This document shows, piece after piece, positions 9,510 to 17,746 of a stretch of 24,136 nucleotides of DNA. The translations under genes were made by a program, and so were the position numbers. Location of the stretch: positions 1-24,136 of the forward strand of contig JAKBJA010000135.1 in assembly GCA_021836225.1 (NCBI GenBank), written 5' to 3'. Positions within the stretch are counted from its first letter, which is position 1, and every line of letters begins with the position of its first letter. The notes under the pieces are model-generated. The model was not told the origin of the DNA and did no database searches. It worked only from the letters and a program-made list of their open reading frames with translations. The stretch is from Pseudomonadota bacterium. Lineage in GTDB: Bacteria; Pseudomonadota; Gammaproteobacteria; Burkholderiales; Thiobacillaceae.

Positions 9510-10279
9510 TCGTATTGCCCCGACAGCAGCAGCCGCGCTTCATCCGAATCGGGAAAGCGCTTGCGCAACTGCAGGCCATAGGCCGCTTCCTGCGCGCGGT
9601 CACCCAGCCTCCGCTCCAGCCGCACGCCCAACCACAGGCTTTCCGCAGTCGGCGGCGCCAGCTCGGCATGTCGAGCCAATAAGCGCTGCGCGTCCATCAG
9701 CCGCCCCTGGCGGAAATGCAAACCGGCCAGCTTGATGGTGGTGTTGGGGTTGTCGGGTTGCAGTTTGAGCGACTTCAGCAGATTGGTTTCAGCCAGCGCA
9801 ATGTCGCCTTTCCTTTCGGCACACAGGCCTGCATTGGCCATGGCCTGCTCGGGTTTGGTGTACAGCGGATTGCGCAGGGCGGCGCTGAATTGTTCAAGCC
9901 CCTCGTCGTAACGGCCGCGGGTGCAGAGGAACCAGCCATAGTTGTTGCGCGCTTCCGAATCACTGCGATCCAGTTCGATGGCGCGGCGGAAGTTTTCCTC
10001 GGCCAGCTTGTCTTCGGCGAGCTCCATGTAGATCAGGCCGTAGATGTTGTAGGCCGGGCCAAAGCGGTTATCAGCGATGATGGCCTTGCGCAGTTCGTCG
10101 AGCGCGGTCTTGTACTGGGCGCGGACAAAATAGGCGTTGGCCAGGTCGGTGAAGGTACGCGCGCGCTGACGGCTTTCGCTATCGACTTGCGTGTTGGCGA
10201 CTCCGCTTTCGCCCCCCGTCGGCTGAGCTGCGCAGCCGGCCAGCAATACCGCAGCCAATATTCCTATCCATTTTTTCAC
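9506..10279 (-). CDS. pilF: Type IV pilus assembly lipoprotein PilF/PilW
   Basis: Outer-membrane pilotin lipoprotein with TPR repeats, needed for PilQ secretin assembly in type IV pilus biogenesis. The start is GTG at 10279, preceded by a strong GGAGG four bases upstream. It gives a 257-aa product with signal peptide [16 protein letters not shown] and lipidated C16. TPR units follow, including [46 protein letters not shown] and [22 protein letters not shown]. The reading frame stays open far upstream inside rlmN, but that extension is a frame artefact. It overlaps rlmN (GTGA) and rodZ (ATGA) by four bases each. No other pilus genes are nearby. Confidence 0.93.
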   Translation of the reverse strand: MKKWIGILAAVLLAGCAAQPTGGESGVANTQVDSESRQRARTFTDLANAYFVRAQYKTALDELRKAIIADNRFGPAYNIYGLIYMELAEDKLAEENFRRAIELDRSDSEARNNYGWFLCTRGRYDEGLEQFSAALRNPLYTKPEQAMANAGLCAERKGDIALAETNLLKSLKLQPDNPNTTIKLAGLHFRQGRLMDAQRLLARHAELAPPTAESLWLGVRLERRLGDRAQEAAYGLQLRKRFPDSDEARLLLSGQYE

Positions 10280-11379
10280 GCCGCCTCCTTGTGTATTCTT
10301 TTCATCACGCGCCCGCTCTTGTCGGCCACCTTGCCGGCCAGCTGACCGCAGGCAGCGTCGATATCGTCGCCGCGCGTCTTGCGCGTGGTCACCACATACC
10401 CCGCGTCCTGCAGGATCTCGCGGAACACGCGCATCGCCTCGCTGCGCGGTTTCTCGTAGCCCGAATCCGGGAAGGGATTGAACGGGATGAGGTTGAATTT
10501 GCACGGCACGTCGCGCGTCAGCTCGATCAGCTGGCGCGCGTGCTCGGGTGCATCGTTCACCCCGGCCAGCATCACGTACTCGAAGGTGATGAAGTCGCGC
10601 GGCGCGTGCACCAGATAGCGCCGGCACGCCGCCATCAGCTCGCGCAACGGATACTTCTTGTTGATCGGCACGATCTGGTCGCGCAATGCGTCGTTGGGCG
10701 CGTGCAGGCTCACCGCCAGCGCCACCGGGCAGCGCTCGGCCAGGCGGTCCATCGCCGGCACCAGGCCGGAGGTCGACACCGTCACCCGCCGCCGCGACAG
10801 GCCGTAGGCGTGGTCGTCGAGCATGATGCCGAGCGCGGTCACCACGTTCTCGAAATTCGCCAGCGGCTCGCCCATCCCCATCATCACCACATTGGTGACC
10901 GGGCGATCGGAAATCTCGCCCGTGGTGCGGTTCGGCTCGGTCTTCAAGCTGTGATGCGCCACCCACAGCTGGCCGATGATCTCGGCCACGGCCAGGTTGC
11001 GGTTGAAACCCTGGCGCCCCGTCGAACAGAAGGTGCATTCGAGCGCGCAGCCCACCTGCGACGACACGCACAGGGTGCCGCGGTCGTCCTCGGGAATGAA
11101 CACGGTCTCGATGCCGTTGGCGACGCCCACGTCGAACAGCCACTTGCGGGTGCCGTCGCTCGAGGTATGCGCATAGCTGATCGCCGGCGCCTGCACCACC
11201 GCCTGCTGCTGCAGCTTCTCACGCAGGCTTTTGGCGATGTCGGTCATCTGCGCGAAATCCGCCACCCCGGCCTGATGCACCCAATGGAACACCTGCCTGG
11301 CGCGAAACGGCTTCTCGCCGAGTTCGGTGAACCAGGCGGTCAGTCCTTCGAGGTCGAAATCAAGCAGGTTTTGCGGCAT
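10276..11379 (-). CDS. rlmN: Dual-specificity 23S rRNA/tRNA methyltransferase RlmN
   Basis: Radical-SAM enzyme making 2-methyladenosine at A2503 of 23S rRNA and A37 of some tRNAs. The CX3CX2C cluster motif is C111-ALE-C115-TF-C118 and is followed by [11 protein letters not shown]. The methyl-carrying cysteine near the C-terminus is C344 in DAACGQL. Other family hallmarks are [31 protein letters not shown] and [11 protein letters not shown]. Length is 367 aa. It starts ten bases after the ndk stop and overlaps pilF by four bases. Confidence 0.97.
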   Translation of the reverse strand: MPQNLLDFDLEGLTAWFTELGEKPFRARQVFHWVHQAGVADFAQMTDIAKSLREKLQQQAVVQAPAISYAHTSSDGTRKWLFDVGVANGIETVFIPEDDRGTLCVSSQVGCALECTFCSTGRQGFNRNLAVAEIIGQLWVAHHSLKTEPNRTTGEISDRPVTNVVMMGMGEPLANFENVVTALGIMLDDHAYGLSRRRVTVSTSGLVPAMDRLAERCPVALAVSLHAPNDALRDQIVPINKKYPLRELMAACRRYLVHAPRDFITFEYVMLAGVNDAPEHARQLIELTRDVPCKFNLIPFNPFPDSGYEKPRSEAMRVFREILQDAGYVVTTRKTRGDDIDAACGQLAGKVADKSGRVMKRIHKEAA

Positions 11380-11389
11380 CAGGGTGCGA

Positions 11390-11818
11390 TTAGCGGCCTG
11401 CGTAGACTTCGCAGGCGGGGAAGAAATAGGCGATTTCGATCGCGGCGGTTTCAGGCGCGTCTGAGCCGTGCACGGCGTTGGCGTCGATGCTCTCGGCGAA
11501 GTCGGCGCGGATGGTGCCCGCCTCGGCCTTCTTCGGGTCGGTCGCGCCCATCAGCGCACGGTTCTTGGCGATCGCGTCCTCGCCTTCCAGCACCTGCAGC
11601 ACGACCGGGCCGGAAATCATGAAATCGACCAGGTCCTTGAAGAAAGGACGGTCCTTGTGCACGGCATAGAAGCCTTCGGCTTCCTGGCGCGACAGGTGCT
11701 TCATTTTCGACGCCACGACCTTCAGGCCATTGCTCTCGAAGCGGCTGACAATCTTGCCGATCACGTTCTTGGCGACGGCATCGGGCTTGATGATGGAAAA
11801 GGTGCGCTGAACAGCCAT
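11390..11818 (-). CDS. ndk: Nucleoside diphosphate kinase
   Basis: Balances NTP and dNTP pools by phosphate transfer through a phosphohistidine. The 142-aa product begins [15 protein letters not shown] and carries the active-site histidine H117 in NAVHGSDA. The frame extends 12 codons further upstream, but the family N-terminus and GGAG seven bases before the ATG at 11818 set the start. It is the first gene of the operon running to der. The region just upstream (about 11820-11865) is unusually rich in A/T homopolymer runs, as an UP-element-like promoter region would be, but no clear -35/-10 pair was identified. Confidence 0.97.
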   Translation of the reverse strand: MAVQRTFSIIKPDAVAKNVIGKIVSRFESNGLKVVASKMKHLSRQEAEGFYAVHKDRPFFKDLVDFMISGPVVLQVLEGEDAIAKNRALMGATDPKKAEAGTIRADFAESIDANAVHGSDAPETAAIEIAYFFPACEVYAGR

Positions 11819-11916
11819 GTGAATGCTCCGGAAAAAATAAGAAAAAATGTTCAAAAAACCATGAAAATCAGCCCGCTAGGATAACACGCCGCAGCCCGGC
11901 CTGTCTTGCCCGACGG

Positions 11917-13260
11917 CTAGTCCGCGACGCGCGGCAGCACCCCGGCTTCGCCGGGCGCGGCGCACAGGTCGGCATCGAGGCCGATCCCCGCCACCCACGC
12001 CAGCCGCCCGTCGCACCACAGGAGCGGCAGGCGATCGCGCTGCCACGGCGGAATCGCGTGCTCCTGCAGCAGATTCTTCAGGCTTCGATGCGGACCACCC
12101 GCATGCAGCCGCAGGCGCTCGCCGCCCTGCCGCACCCCCAGCGTGACCGCTGCCGTCATCAGCACATCGCGTTTCAGCCCCGCCCCGTTCACCGAATCCA
12201 GTTGCACGCTCACCCCGGCGGCCGGCACCCACACCGCGGCCTCGCCCTGCCAGCGGACCGGCGCTGCCGCGGCCGGCGCCAGCGGCACGAGGTAGGCCCC
12301 GCCGCGAAAGCGCCACAATTCCATCGCCGCCAGCCGGACCCGCACACGGGCATCGTCTTTCGCCTCCAGCAATTGATGCAACGACTCGTTCAGCCGGCGG
12401 GCGCTGGGCATCGTCTGGCCGTGCCGCCCGATGAAGTGGCGCAGCAGATTGCGTGCCCGCGGCAGGGACAAGCGCGCCAACGCGCTGCAGTCGAGACGAT
12501 CGCCCGCTATGGCATTCTGCGCATCCAACCGCGCCAGATCGTCCAGCAATTCGGCCGCCTCGGCCTGCAGTTCGGCTGCCCGCGCGAGGGTGGCGCTGCT
12601 GCCGGGAAAATGCGCGGCCAGCAGCGGCATCACTTGCTGGCGCAGCGCATTGCGGCGGTAGCGGGTGTCCCGATTGCTTTCGTCGTCCACCCACGCCAGC
12701 CCGTGCGCCTGCGCATAGGTCTGCAGGTCGGCACGCGGCACGCCCAGCAAGGGCCTGAGCTGGGCGGCTCGCCATCCGGGATGGCGCTGCAGCCCGGCCA
12801 TCGCTGCCAGCCCTTTCGGTCCCGCGCCACGCAGCAACTGAAGCAGGAGCGTTTCGGCCTGGTCGTCCTGCTGGTGCGCGGTGAGCAGAAAATCCGCATC
12901 CAGCGCGGCAAAGATGCGCTGGCGCTCGCGCCGCGCGGCCCCCTCGATGCCGACCGCGTCGTCGTGGGCGATCTGCACGGTGTGGAGCGTCAATTCAACT
13001 GCATGCGATGCGCACAGCCGTGCACAGAAATCGGCCCAGTCGTCGGCATGCGTCGACAGGCCATGGTGAACGTGCACGGCACGCAGCTCAAATGGATGTT
13101 GATCGCGCAGGGCCAGCAGGGCATGCAGCAGGACCACCGAATCAAGTCCGCCCGACAGCCCCAGCACCAGCCGCGCATGCGGAGGAACGTGGCGGGCCAG
13201 TGCGGCTGCCACGTCCGTGACGACCGGATTATTTGGCAGGAGCTTCCTTGAAGCTGCCAT
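11917..13260 (-). CDS. tilS: tRNA(Ile)-lysidine synthase TilS
   Basis: Cytosolic ATP-dependent enzyme that modifies C34 of tRNA-Ile(CAU) to lysidine, changing it to read AUA. The PP-loop SGGLDS is at residues 36-41 and is followed by HVHHGLS and the [19 protein letters not shown] motif. TilS-type C-terminal substrate-binding regions follow, including [24 protein letters not shown]. Length is 447 aa. The ATG at 13260 lies inside the end of accA (32-bp overlap) with only a weak GGGA nearby. A later GTG would shorten the overlap, but the MAASRK start resembles relatives. About 98 bp separate its stop from the ndk start. Confidence 0.95.
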   Translation of the reverse strand: MAASRKLLPNNPVVTDVAAALARHVPPHARLVLGLSGGLDSVVLLHALLALRDQHPFELRAVHVHHGLSTHADDWADFCARLCASHAVELTLHTVQIAHDDAVGIEGAARRERQRIFAALDADFLLTAHQQDDQAETLLLQLLRGAGPKGLAAMAGLQRHPGWRAAQLRPLLGVPRADLQTYAQAHGLAWVDDESNRDTRYRRNALRQQVMPLLAAHFPGSSATLARAAELQAEAAELLDDLARLDAQNAIAGDRLDCSALARLSLPRARNLLRHFIGRHGQTMPSARRLNESLHQLLEAKDDARVRVRLAAMELWRFRGGAYLVPLAPAAAAPVRWQGEAAVWVPAAGVSVQLDSVNGAGLKRDVLMTAAVTLGVRQGGERLRLHAGGPHRSLKNLLQEHAIPPWQRDRLPLLWCDGRLAWVAGIGLDADLCAAPGEAGVLPRVAD

Positions 13261-14197
13261 ATTCCCGCAGACGCTGGTAGCGCGCGGTCAGCAGGTCATC
13301 GAGCGAAGGCTTGCGCAACTCGGCCAGCGTGTCGGTGAGGGCGCGGCGCATGTTCTGGAACATGGCGTCCCAATCGCGCTGCGCACCGCCCAGCGGTTCC
13401 TCGATAACGCGGTCAACCAGGCCGTTGGCCTTGAGGCGGTCGGCAGTGATGCCGAGGGTTTCGGCCGCCACCGAGGCCTTGTCGGCGCTCTTCCACAGGA
13501 TCGAGGCGCAGCCTTCCGGCGAGATCACCGAATACGTGGAGTATTGCAGGATCAGCGTGCGGTCGCCGACGCCGATCGCCAGCGCGCCGCCCGAACCGCC
13601 TTCGCCGACGATGGTGCAGATGATCGGTGTTTTCAGTTCCGCCATCACGTACAGGTTGCGCGCGATGGCTTCGGACTGGCCGCGCTCTTCCGCGCCGATG
13701 CCGGGATACGCACCCGGGGTGTCGATGAAGGTGAAGATCGGCAGGCCGAACTTTTCGGCCAGGCGCATCAGGCGCAAGGCCTTGCGATACCCCTCGGGAC
13801 GCGGCATGCCGAAATTACGGACAATCTTTTCCTTGGTATCACGGCCCTTCTGGTGGCCGATCACCATCACCGGTTCGCCGTTGAAGCGTGCCATGCCGCC
13901 GACAATCGCAGCATCGTCGGCGTAGGCACGATCACCGTGCAGCTCGGCGAAATCGGTGAACAGTCCCTGCACGTAATCGAGGGTGTAGGGCCGCTGCGGA
14001 TGGCGCGCCACCTGCGACACCTGCCAAGCGTTGAGCTTGGCATAGATGTCCTTGGTCAGCGTCTGGCTCTTTTTCTGCAGACGACGGATTTCCTCCGAGA
14101 TATCCAGGGCGGAGTCGTCCTGCACGAAGCGCAGTTCTTCGATCTTGGCTTCAAGCTCGGCGATCGGCTGCTCGAAATCGAGGAAGGTGGTTTTCAT
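13229..14197 (-). CDS. accA: Acetyl-CoA carboxylase carboxyltransferase subunit alpha
   Basis: Alpha subunit of the AccA2-AccD2 carboxyltransferase, which makes malonyl-CoA for fatty acid synthesis. The 322-residue protein begins with [23 protein letters not shown] and contains the crotonase-like core with [40 protein letters not shown] and [17 protein letters not shown] (oxyanion-hole glycines). Length matches the family. It lies upstream of tilS, an order common in betaproteobacteria. A hairpin and about 80 bp separate it from the SlyD-like gene upstream. Confidence 0.97.
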   Translation of the reverse strand: MKTTFLDFEQPIAELEAKIEELRFVQDDSALDISEEIRRLQKKSQTLTKDIYAKLNAWQVSQVARHPQRPYTLDYVQGLFTDFAELHGDRAYADDAAIVGGMARFNGEPVMVIGHQKGRDTKEKIVRNFGMPRPEGYRKALRLMRLAEKFGLPIFTFIDTPGAYPGIGAEERGQSEAIARNLYVMAELKTPIICTIVGEGGSGGALAIGVGDRTLILQYSTYSVISPEGCASILWKSADKASVAAETLGITADRLKANGLVDRVIEEPLGGAQRDWDAMFQNMRRALTDTLAELRKPSLDDLLTARYQRLREYGSFKEAPAK

Positions 14198-14234
14198 CGG
14201 TGGTCTTTTTCAGGCTGTCACAGAAAACAGGTCA

Positions 14235-14257
14235 GCCGGGCATTTTAGCAGCCCGGC
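14235..14257 (-). terminator. Candidate hairpin terminator or attenuator between slyD-like gene and accA
   Basis: GCCGGGC and GCCCGGC form a perfect 7-bp stem around a 9-nt loop. On the minus strand the next bases are TGACCTG followed by TTTT, so the U-tract is displaced and short and termination may be weak. It lies 20 bp after the slyD-like stop and 37 bp before accA, so accA may be partly read through from the bcp promoter. Confidence 0.42.
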
Positions 14258-14277
14258 ACCATTTTCCATCCGGCCTC

Positions 14278-14760
14278 TCAATGATGATGGTGGCCGTGTG
14301 CACCGTGCGCGTGGCGATGCTCGACCTCGTCCGGCGTGGCTGCACGCACCTCGGCGACCTCGCACTGGAAATGCACCGCCTGGCCCGCGTAGGGATGGTT
14401 GCCGTCGACTACCACCTTGTCTTCGGCAATGTCGGTCACGGTGTAGAGCATTTCCTCGCTGCCGTCGACCGGCGAGCCGACGAACTGCATGCCGATCTCG
14501 ATGTCGGCGGGGAAGGCCTCGCGCGGTTCCAGCCGCACCAGGTCATCCTCGTATTCGCCGAAGGCATCGGCCGGCTGCAGCTTGAGGTCGATCTTGTCGC
14601 CCACGGCCTTGCCTTCCAGTGCCTGTTCGACCAGCGGGAAGATGTTGTCGTAGCCGCCGTGCAGGTAGCTGACCGGTTCGTCGCTCTCTTCAAGCAGCTT
14701 GCCCTCCATGTCCTTGACGATGTAGGTGATGGTGACGACGGTGTCCTTGCCGATATTCAC
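14278..14760 (-). CDS. slyD: SlyD-like FKBP-type peptidyl-prolyl isomerase with His-rich tail
   Basis: Cytosolic prolyl isomerase/chaperone of the SlyD type. The FKBP fold appears in VTITYIVKDMEGKLLEES and YLHGGYDNIFPLVEQALEGKAVGDK, interrupted by the insert-in-flap chaperone domain (about residues 70-120) and completed by DGNHPYAGQAVHFQCEV. The 160-aa protein ends in a tail with eight histidines in the last 13 residues, a likely nickel/zinc-binding tail as in SlyD. The start is GTG, overlapping the bcp stop as GTGA, with AAGGA six bases upstream inside bcp. The specific SlyD assignment over other FKBPs rests on the insert domain and tail. Confidence 0.88.
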   Translation of the reverse strand: MNIGKDTVVTITYIVKDMEGKLLEESDEPVSYLHGGYDNIFPLVEQALEGKAVGDKIDLKLQPADAFGEYEDDLVRLEPREAFPADIEIGMQFVGSPVDGSEEMLYTVTDIAEDKVVVDGNHPYAGQAVHFQCEVAEVRAATPDEVEHRHAHGAHGHHHH

Positions 14761-15221
14761 TTGAGTTCCTTTACCAGTTGAAGCACTTCCGCTGCGTGGC
14801 CGCGGCTGGAAACGCCGTACAGGGCGTGACGAATGACGCCCTGTTTGTCGATGATGAATGTGGAGCGCACCACGCTTTTACGCATTACGCCGTCCACCTC
14901 CTTGTCCTGCAGCACCCCATACGCAGCGCTTGTGACCTGTTCCTTGTCCGCCAGCAAACGCACGCTGATGCCATGCTTGTCACGGAATTCGCCATGCTTG
15001 ATGCAGTCGTCGCGCGACACCCCGAGCACGCTGGCGCCCAGCTTGGCGAAGTCGTCTTCCAGTTCGGAAAACTCGATCGCCTCGGTGGTACAGCCCGGCG
15101 TGTCATCGCGCATGTAGAAATACAGGACGAGCGTTTTCCCTCGAAACTGCGACAGTTCGATGATGTTCATGTCCGCGTCCGGATTGGAAAAATCCGGCGC
15201 GCGGTCTCCTGCTTTCAACAT
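14757..15221 (-). CDS. bcp: Thioredoxin-dependent peroxiredoxin (BCP/PrxQ family)
   Basis: Peroxiredoxin reducing hydrogen peroxide and organic hydroperoxides in the cytosol. The 154-aa protein carries the peroxidatic motif TPGCTTEA with C44, preceded by LVLYFYMRDD. The resolving cysteine found five residues later in many BCPs is absent. The only other cysteine is C73 in SRDDCIKH, so the mechanism is either 1-Cys or uses an unusual disulfide. The frame extends upstream, but MLKAGDRAPDF and GGAG six to seven bases before the ATG at 15221 define the start. It is divergent from roxA and coupled to the SlyD-like gene. Confidence 0.94.
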   Translation of the reverse strand: MLKAGDRAPDFSNPDADMNIIELSQFRGKTLVLYFYMRDDTPGCTTEAIEFSELEDDFAKLGASVLGVSRDDCIKHGEFRDKHGISVRLLADKEQVTSAAYGVLQDKEVDGVMRKSVVRSTFIIDKQGVIRHALYGVSSRGHAAEVLQLVKELK

Positions 15222-15281
15222 GGGTGCTCCACCACGCAATTTTCGGCAGCATTCTAACAGGGGGGCGCCCAAACACATCGT

Positions 15282-15287
15282 TATAAT
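15282..15287 (+). promoter_or_regulatory. TATAAT box immediately upstream of roxA
   Basis: A perfect TATAAT lies only seven bases before the roxA ATG at 15295. Transcription from it would start at or within a base or two of the ATG, giving a leaderless mRNA, and no Shine-Dalgarno sequence precedes the ATG. No good -35 hexamer is seen at the usual distance. The 73-bp gap to bcp must also hold the bcp promoter; TAGAAT on the minus strand at 15256-15251 is a possible -10 box. Confidence 0.42.
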
Positions 15288-15294
15288 TCCACGA

Positions 15295-16467
15295 ATGACG
15301 ACGACCCTGCTTGGCGGCCTGAGCCCTTCCCGTTTCCTGCGCGATGTCTGGCACAAGCGTCCGCTTCTGATCCGCAACGCCGTACCCGGCTTCGCCGGCC
15401 TGCTGACGTCCAACGAGATGCAGCGACTGGCCAGCCGCGACGACGTGGAGTCGCGCCTGATCCAGGGCAGCGGCACGCACTGGCAGCTCGATCACGGACC
15501 GTTCAGCAAAAGCGATTTCAAGCGCCTGCCCAAGACCGAGTGGACGCTGCTGGTGCAGTCGCTCAACCACGTCCTGCCCGAAGCCGACGCGCTGCTTTCG
15601 CGCTTCAATTTCATCCCGCATGCCCGCCTCGACGATCTGATGGTGAGCTACGCCGTTCCCGGCGGCAGCGTGGGGCCGCATTTCGATTCCTACGACGTGT
15701 TCCTGCTGCAGGGCCAGGGTCACCGCCGCTGGCAGATCAGCTCGCAAACCGACCTGGCGATCCTGGACGACGTGCCGCTGAAAATCCTGCGCCGCTTCAA
15801 GCCCGAGGAGGAATGGGTGCTCGGCCCCGGCGACATGCTCTACCTGCCGCCGCACGTCGCGCATTACGGCGTGGCCGAAGACGCCTGCACGACCTATTCG
15901 ATCGGCTTCCGCGCCCCCACCACGGAGGAACTGGCGCACGGCTTTCTGATGCATCTGCAGGACACCCTCAAGCTGGAAGGCCGCTACGCCGATCCCGATC
16001 TGCGTCTGCAGGCCCACCCCGGCGAGATCAGCCGGGCGATGCTGTCGCAGATCGAAGGCATGATCGCAAAAATCAAATGGAGCAAGCGCGACATCGCGGA
16101 GTTTGCCGGGCGCTATCTGTCCGAGGCCAAGCCGAATGTGTTCTTCGATCCGCCCGAAGCCCCCCTCAGCCGCGCGGCCTTCAACAAGCAGGCCAATCAT
16201 AAGGGGGTGGCGCTCAATCCCAAATCGCGCCTGCTGTTTACGCGCGGACGTTTTTTCATCAATGGCGAGGCGTTCACCCCCGCGGCAGACGAAACCGCCG
16301 CCCTGCAATACCTGGCCGATCAGCGCCACCTCGCACCCGCAAGGGGTACGCCGCCAGACGCTCGCCCTGTGGGCGGTCCTGGCGCAGCGCCGCCCTTGCC
16401 TGCCACGCTGCGCGAGCGATTTTATGACTGGTACGAAGCCGGCTGGCTGGAGATCGAAACTGAATGA
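15295..16467 (+). CDS. roxA: Ribosomal protein L16 arginine hydroxylase-like JmjC/cupin oxygenase (RoxA/YcfD)
   Basis: Fe(II)/2-oxoglutarate-dependent ribosomal oxygenase. In Escherichia coli the homologue hydroxylates an arginine of ribosomal protein L16. The JmjC core shows the iron ligands H129 and D131 in GPHFDSYDVFLLQ and a distal histidine (H187 or H190) in YLPPHVAHYG. QGHRRWQIS and LGPGDMLYLPP are also typical, and a winged-helix-like C-terminal domain follows. Length is 390 aa against about 373 in E. coli. The frame is open further upstream over bcp, but MTTTLLGGLSPSRFL and the divergent arrangement support the ATG at 15295. Its stop overlaps the next gene as ATGA. Confidence 0.93.
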   Translation: MTTTLLGGLSPSRFLRDVWHKRPLLIRNAVPGFAGLLTSNEMQRLASRDDVESRLIQGSGTHWQLDHGPFSKSDFKRLPKTEWTLLVQSLNHVLPEADALLSRFNFIPHARLDDLMVSYAVPGGSVGPHFDSYDVFLLQGQGHRRWQISSQTDLAILDDVPLKILRRFKPEEEWVLGPGDMLYLPPHVAHYGVAEDACTTYSIGFRAPTTEELAHGFLMHLQDTLKLEGRYADPDLRLQAHPGEISRAMLSQIEGMIAKIKWSKRDIAEFAGRYLSEAKPNVFFDPPEAPLSRAAFNKQANHKGVALNPKSRLLFTRGRFFINGEAFTPAADETAALQYLADQRHLAPARGTPPDARPVGGPGAAPPLPATLRERFYDWYEAGWLEIETE

Positions 16468-16934
16468 GCCTATTTGAAACCCCTGCCGAATTCCGTGACG
16501 CATTCGACACGTTGCTCGCCGCCACGCACCGTCAGCTGCGCGTGTACGATCACGACCTGAGTCTACTGGAGATCGACCACGCCCCACGCCACGCAGCACT
16601 GCGCGCACTGTGCGTGGCTGGCGGCGGTCGCCGCATCGAACTGCTGCTCGACGACATCAGCCAGGTTTTCCGCAACCATCCCCGCCTGATGCAACTGGTG
16701 CGCGACTTCGGTCATGTTCTCGAAATCCGTCAGGCCGACCCCGATGCGCCGCGTCCCGAACAGGCGTTTGCCCTGGCCGATCGCCACGGCGTGCTGCTGC
16801 GCGCCGACAAGACTGCGGTGCACGGTACGCTGCACCTGGACGACGCGCGCGATGCCGTGTTGCTGCATCAGGACTTCGAGGGCATGTGGCAGCGCGCGCC
16901 GGCGAGCGTTTCCGCGACGACACTGGGCCTGTAA
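16464..16934 (+). CDS. DUF7931-like protein of unknown function
   Basis: A conserved-looking 156-residue cytosolic protein that I assign to the DUF7931-type family on character and position; the function is unknown. It begins FETPAEFRDAFDTLLAATHRQLRVYDHDLSLLEID, contains GGGRRIELLLDDISQVFRNHPRLMQLVRDFGHVLEIRQ and ends with LHQDFEGMWQRAPASVSATTLGL. The pattern recalls a single phospholipase-D-like half-fold without a visible HKD motif, which is only an impression. The ATGA overlap with roxA implies co-translation, so it may work with ribosomal oxygenation or simply share the transcript. Its stop is two bases from the convergent DUF455 stop. Confidence 0.82.
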   Translation: MSLFETPAEFRDAFDTLLAATHRQLRVYDHDLSLLEIDHAPRHAALRALCVAGGGRRIELLLDDISQVFRNHPRLMQLVRDFGHVLEIRQADPDAPRPEQAFALADRHGVLLRADKTAVHGTLHLDDARDAVLLHQDFEGMWQRAPASVSATTLGL

Positions 16935-16936
16935 GC

Positions 16937-17746
16937 CTAAAGCCCGCTCAGCCAGTCCAGTTCCGGCTCGCTGAAGCCCGCCGCCCGGCGCGCCGCCAGA
17001 TTGAACGGCGGTTTCAGCGGCGGTGCGTCGTATTCCACCAGCAACTTGCGGAACGCCGCCTCCGGCTCCAGTCCACGCGCCGCACACAGCCAGGCGAACC
17101 AGTGGCTGCCGATGGCGACATGGCCAATCTCGTCTCGCTCGATGATGCCGAGTATCTCGACCATGCGCACATCGTTCGCGGCTTTCAGCTTTTCGACGAT
17201 GAGCGGGGTGGCGTCGAGACCGCGCGCTTCCAGTACACGCGGCACCAGCGCCATGCGCACCAGCGGATCGTGTGCGGTCTTCAGCGCCATGTCCCACAGG
17301 CCGGTGTGCGCCGGGAAGTCGCCATAGCTGTGCCCGAGTGTCGCCAGGTGCGCGCTCAGCAAATCGAAGTGCAGCGCCTCCTCGTCCGCCACCCTGAGCC
17401 AGTCGGCGTAATACGCGGCAGGCATGCCGGCAAAGCGGTGGGCGGCGTCGAGCGCCAGGTTGATCGCGTTGAATTCGATGTGCGCCAGCGCATGGATGAG
17501 GGCAGCGCGGCCGGCGAGCGTGTCGGCGCGTCGGCGCGGCACCTTGTGCGGTGGGACCCGTTCGAGGCGATCAGGCTGGCCCGGCTGGTCGATCGGTGCG
17601 CGCGCGGTGTCGGGTGCGGCATCCAGCCAGCCGGCCTGCCAGTCTGCAACCAGCGCATGTACGCAGGCTACCTTGACCGCCGGTTCGCCAACGTACAGGC
17701 ATGCGGCAAGCCGTTCGGGCAACGACGCTAGCGCCGGTCCACCCAC
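16937..17746 (-). CDS. DUF455 ferritin-like domain protein
   Basis: Ferritin-like protein of the DUF455 (COG2833) family, biochemically uncharacterised. Probable metal-binding carboxylate/histidine motifs are HALAHIEFNAINLALD, ADEEALHFDLLSAH, VPRVLEARGLD and IIERDEIGHVAIGSHWF, in the spacing of a four-helix di-metal centre. The N-terminal part LPERLAACLYVGEPAVKV matches the usual start region, but there is no ATG. The GTG at 17746, with GGGA five bases upstream, gives 269 aa and overlaps lptG by 19 bp; a TTG at 17722 would give 261 aa. The frame also stays open upstream inside lptG, which I treat as an artefact. Confidence 0.85.
   Translation of the reverse strand: MGGPALASLPERLAACLYVGEPAVKVACVHALVADWQAGWLDAAPDTARAPIDQPGQPDRLERVPPHKVPRRRADTLAGRAALIHALAHIEFNAINLALDAAHRFAGMPAAYYADWLRVADEEALHFDLLSAHLATLGHSYGDFPAHTGLWDMALKTAHDPLVRMALVPRVLEARGLDATPLIVEKLKAANDVRMVEILGIIERDEIGHVAIGSHWFAWLCAARGLEPEAAFRKLLVEYDAPPLKPPFNLAARRAAGFSEPELDWLSGL

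Noticed and set aside
9506..11143. 545-codon minus-strand frame that could be read as a fusion upstream of pilF
   Set aside because: The upstream part overlaps rlmN in another frame and has shuffled low-complexity composition. The GTG at 10279 with GGAGG and a lipoprotein signal peptide is the real start.
15160..15294. 45-residue N-terminal extension of roxA
   Set aside because: It overlaps the divergent bcp coding region and is not part of the oxygenase family. The ATG at 15295 fits alignment memory and the TATAAT box.
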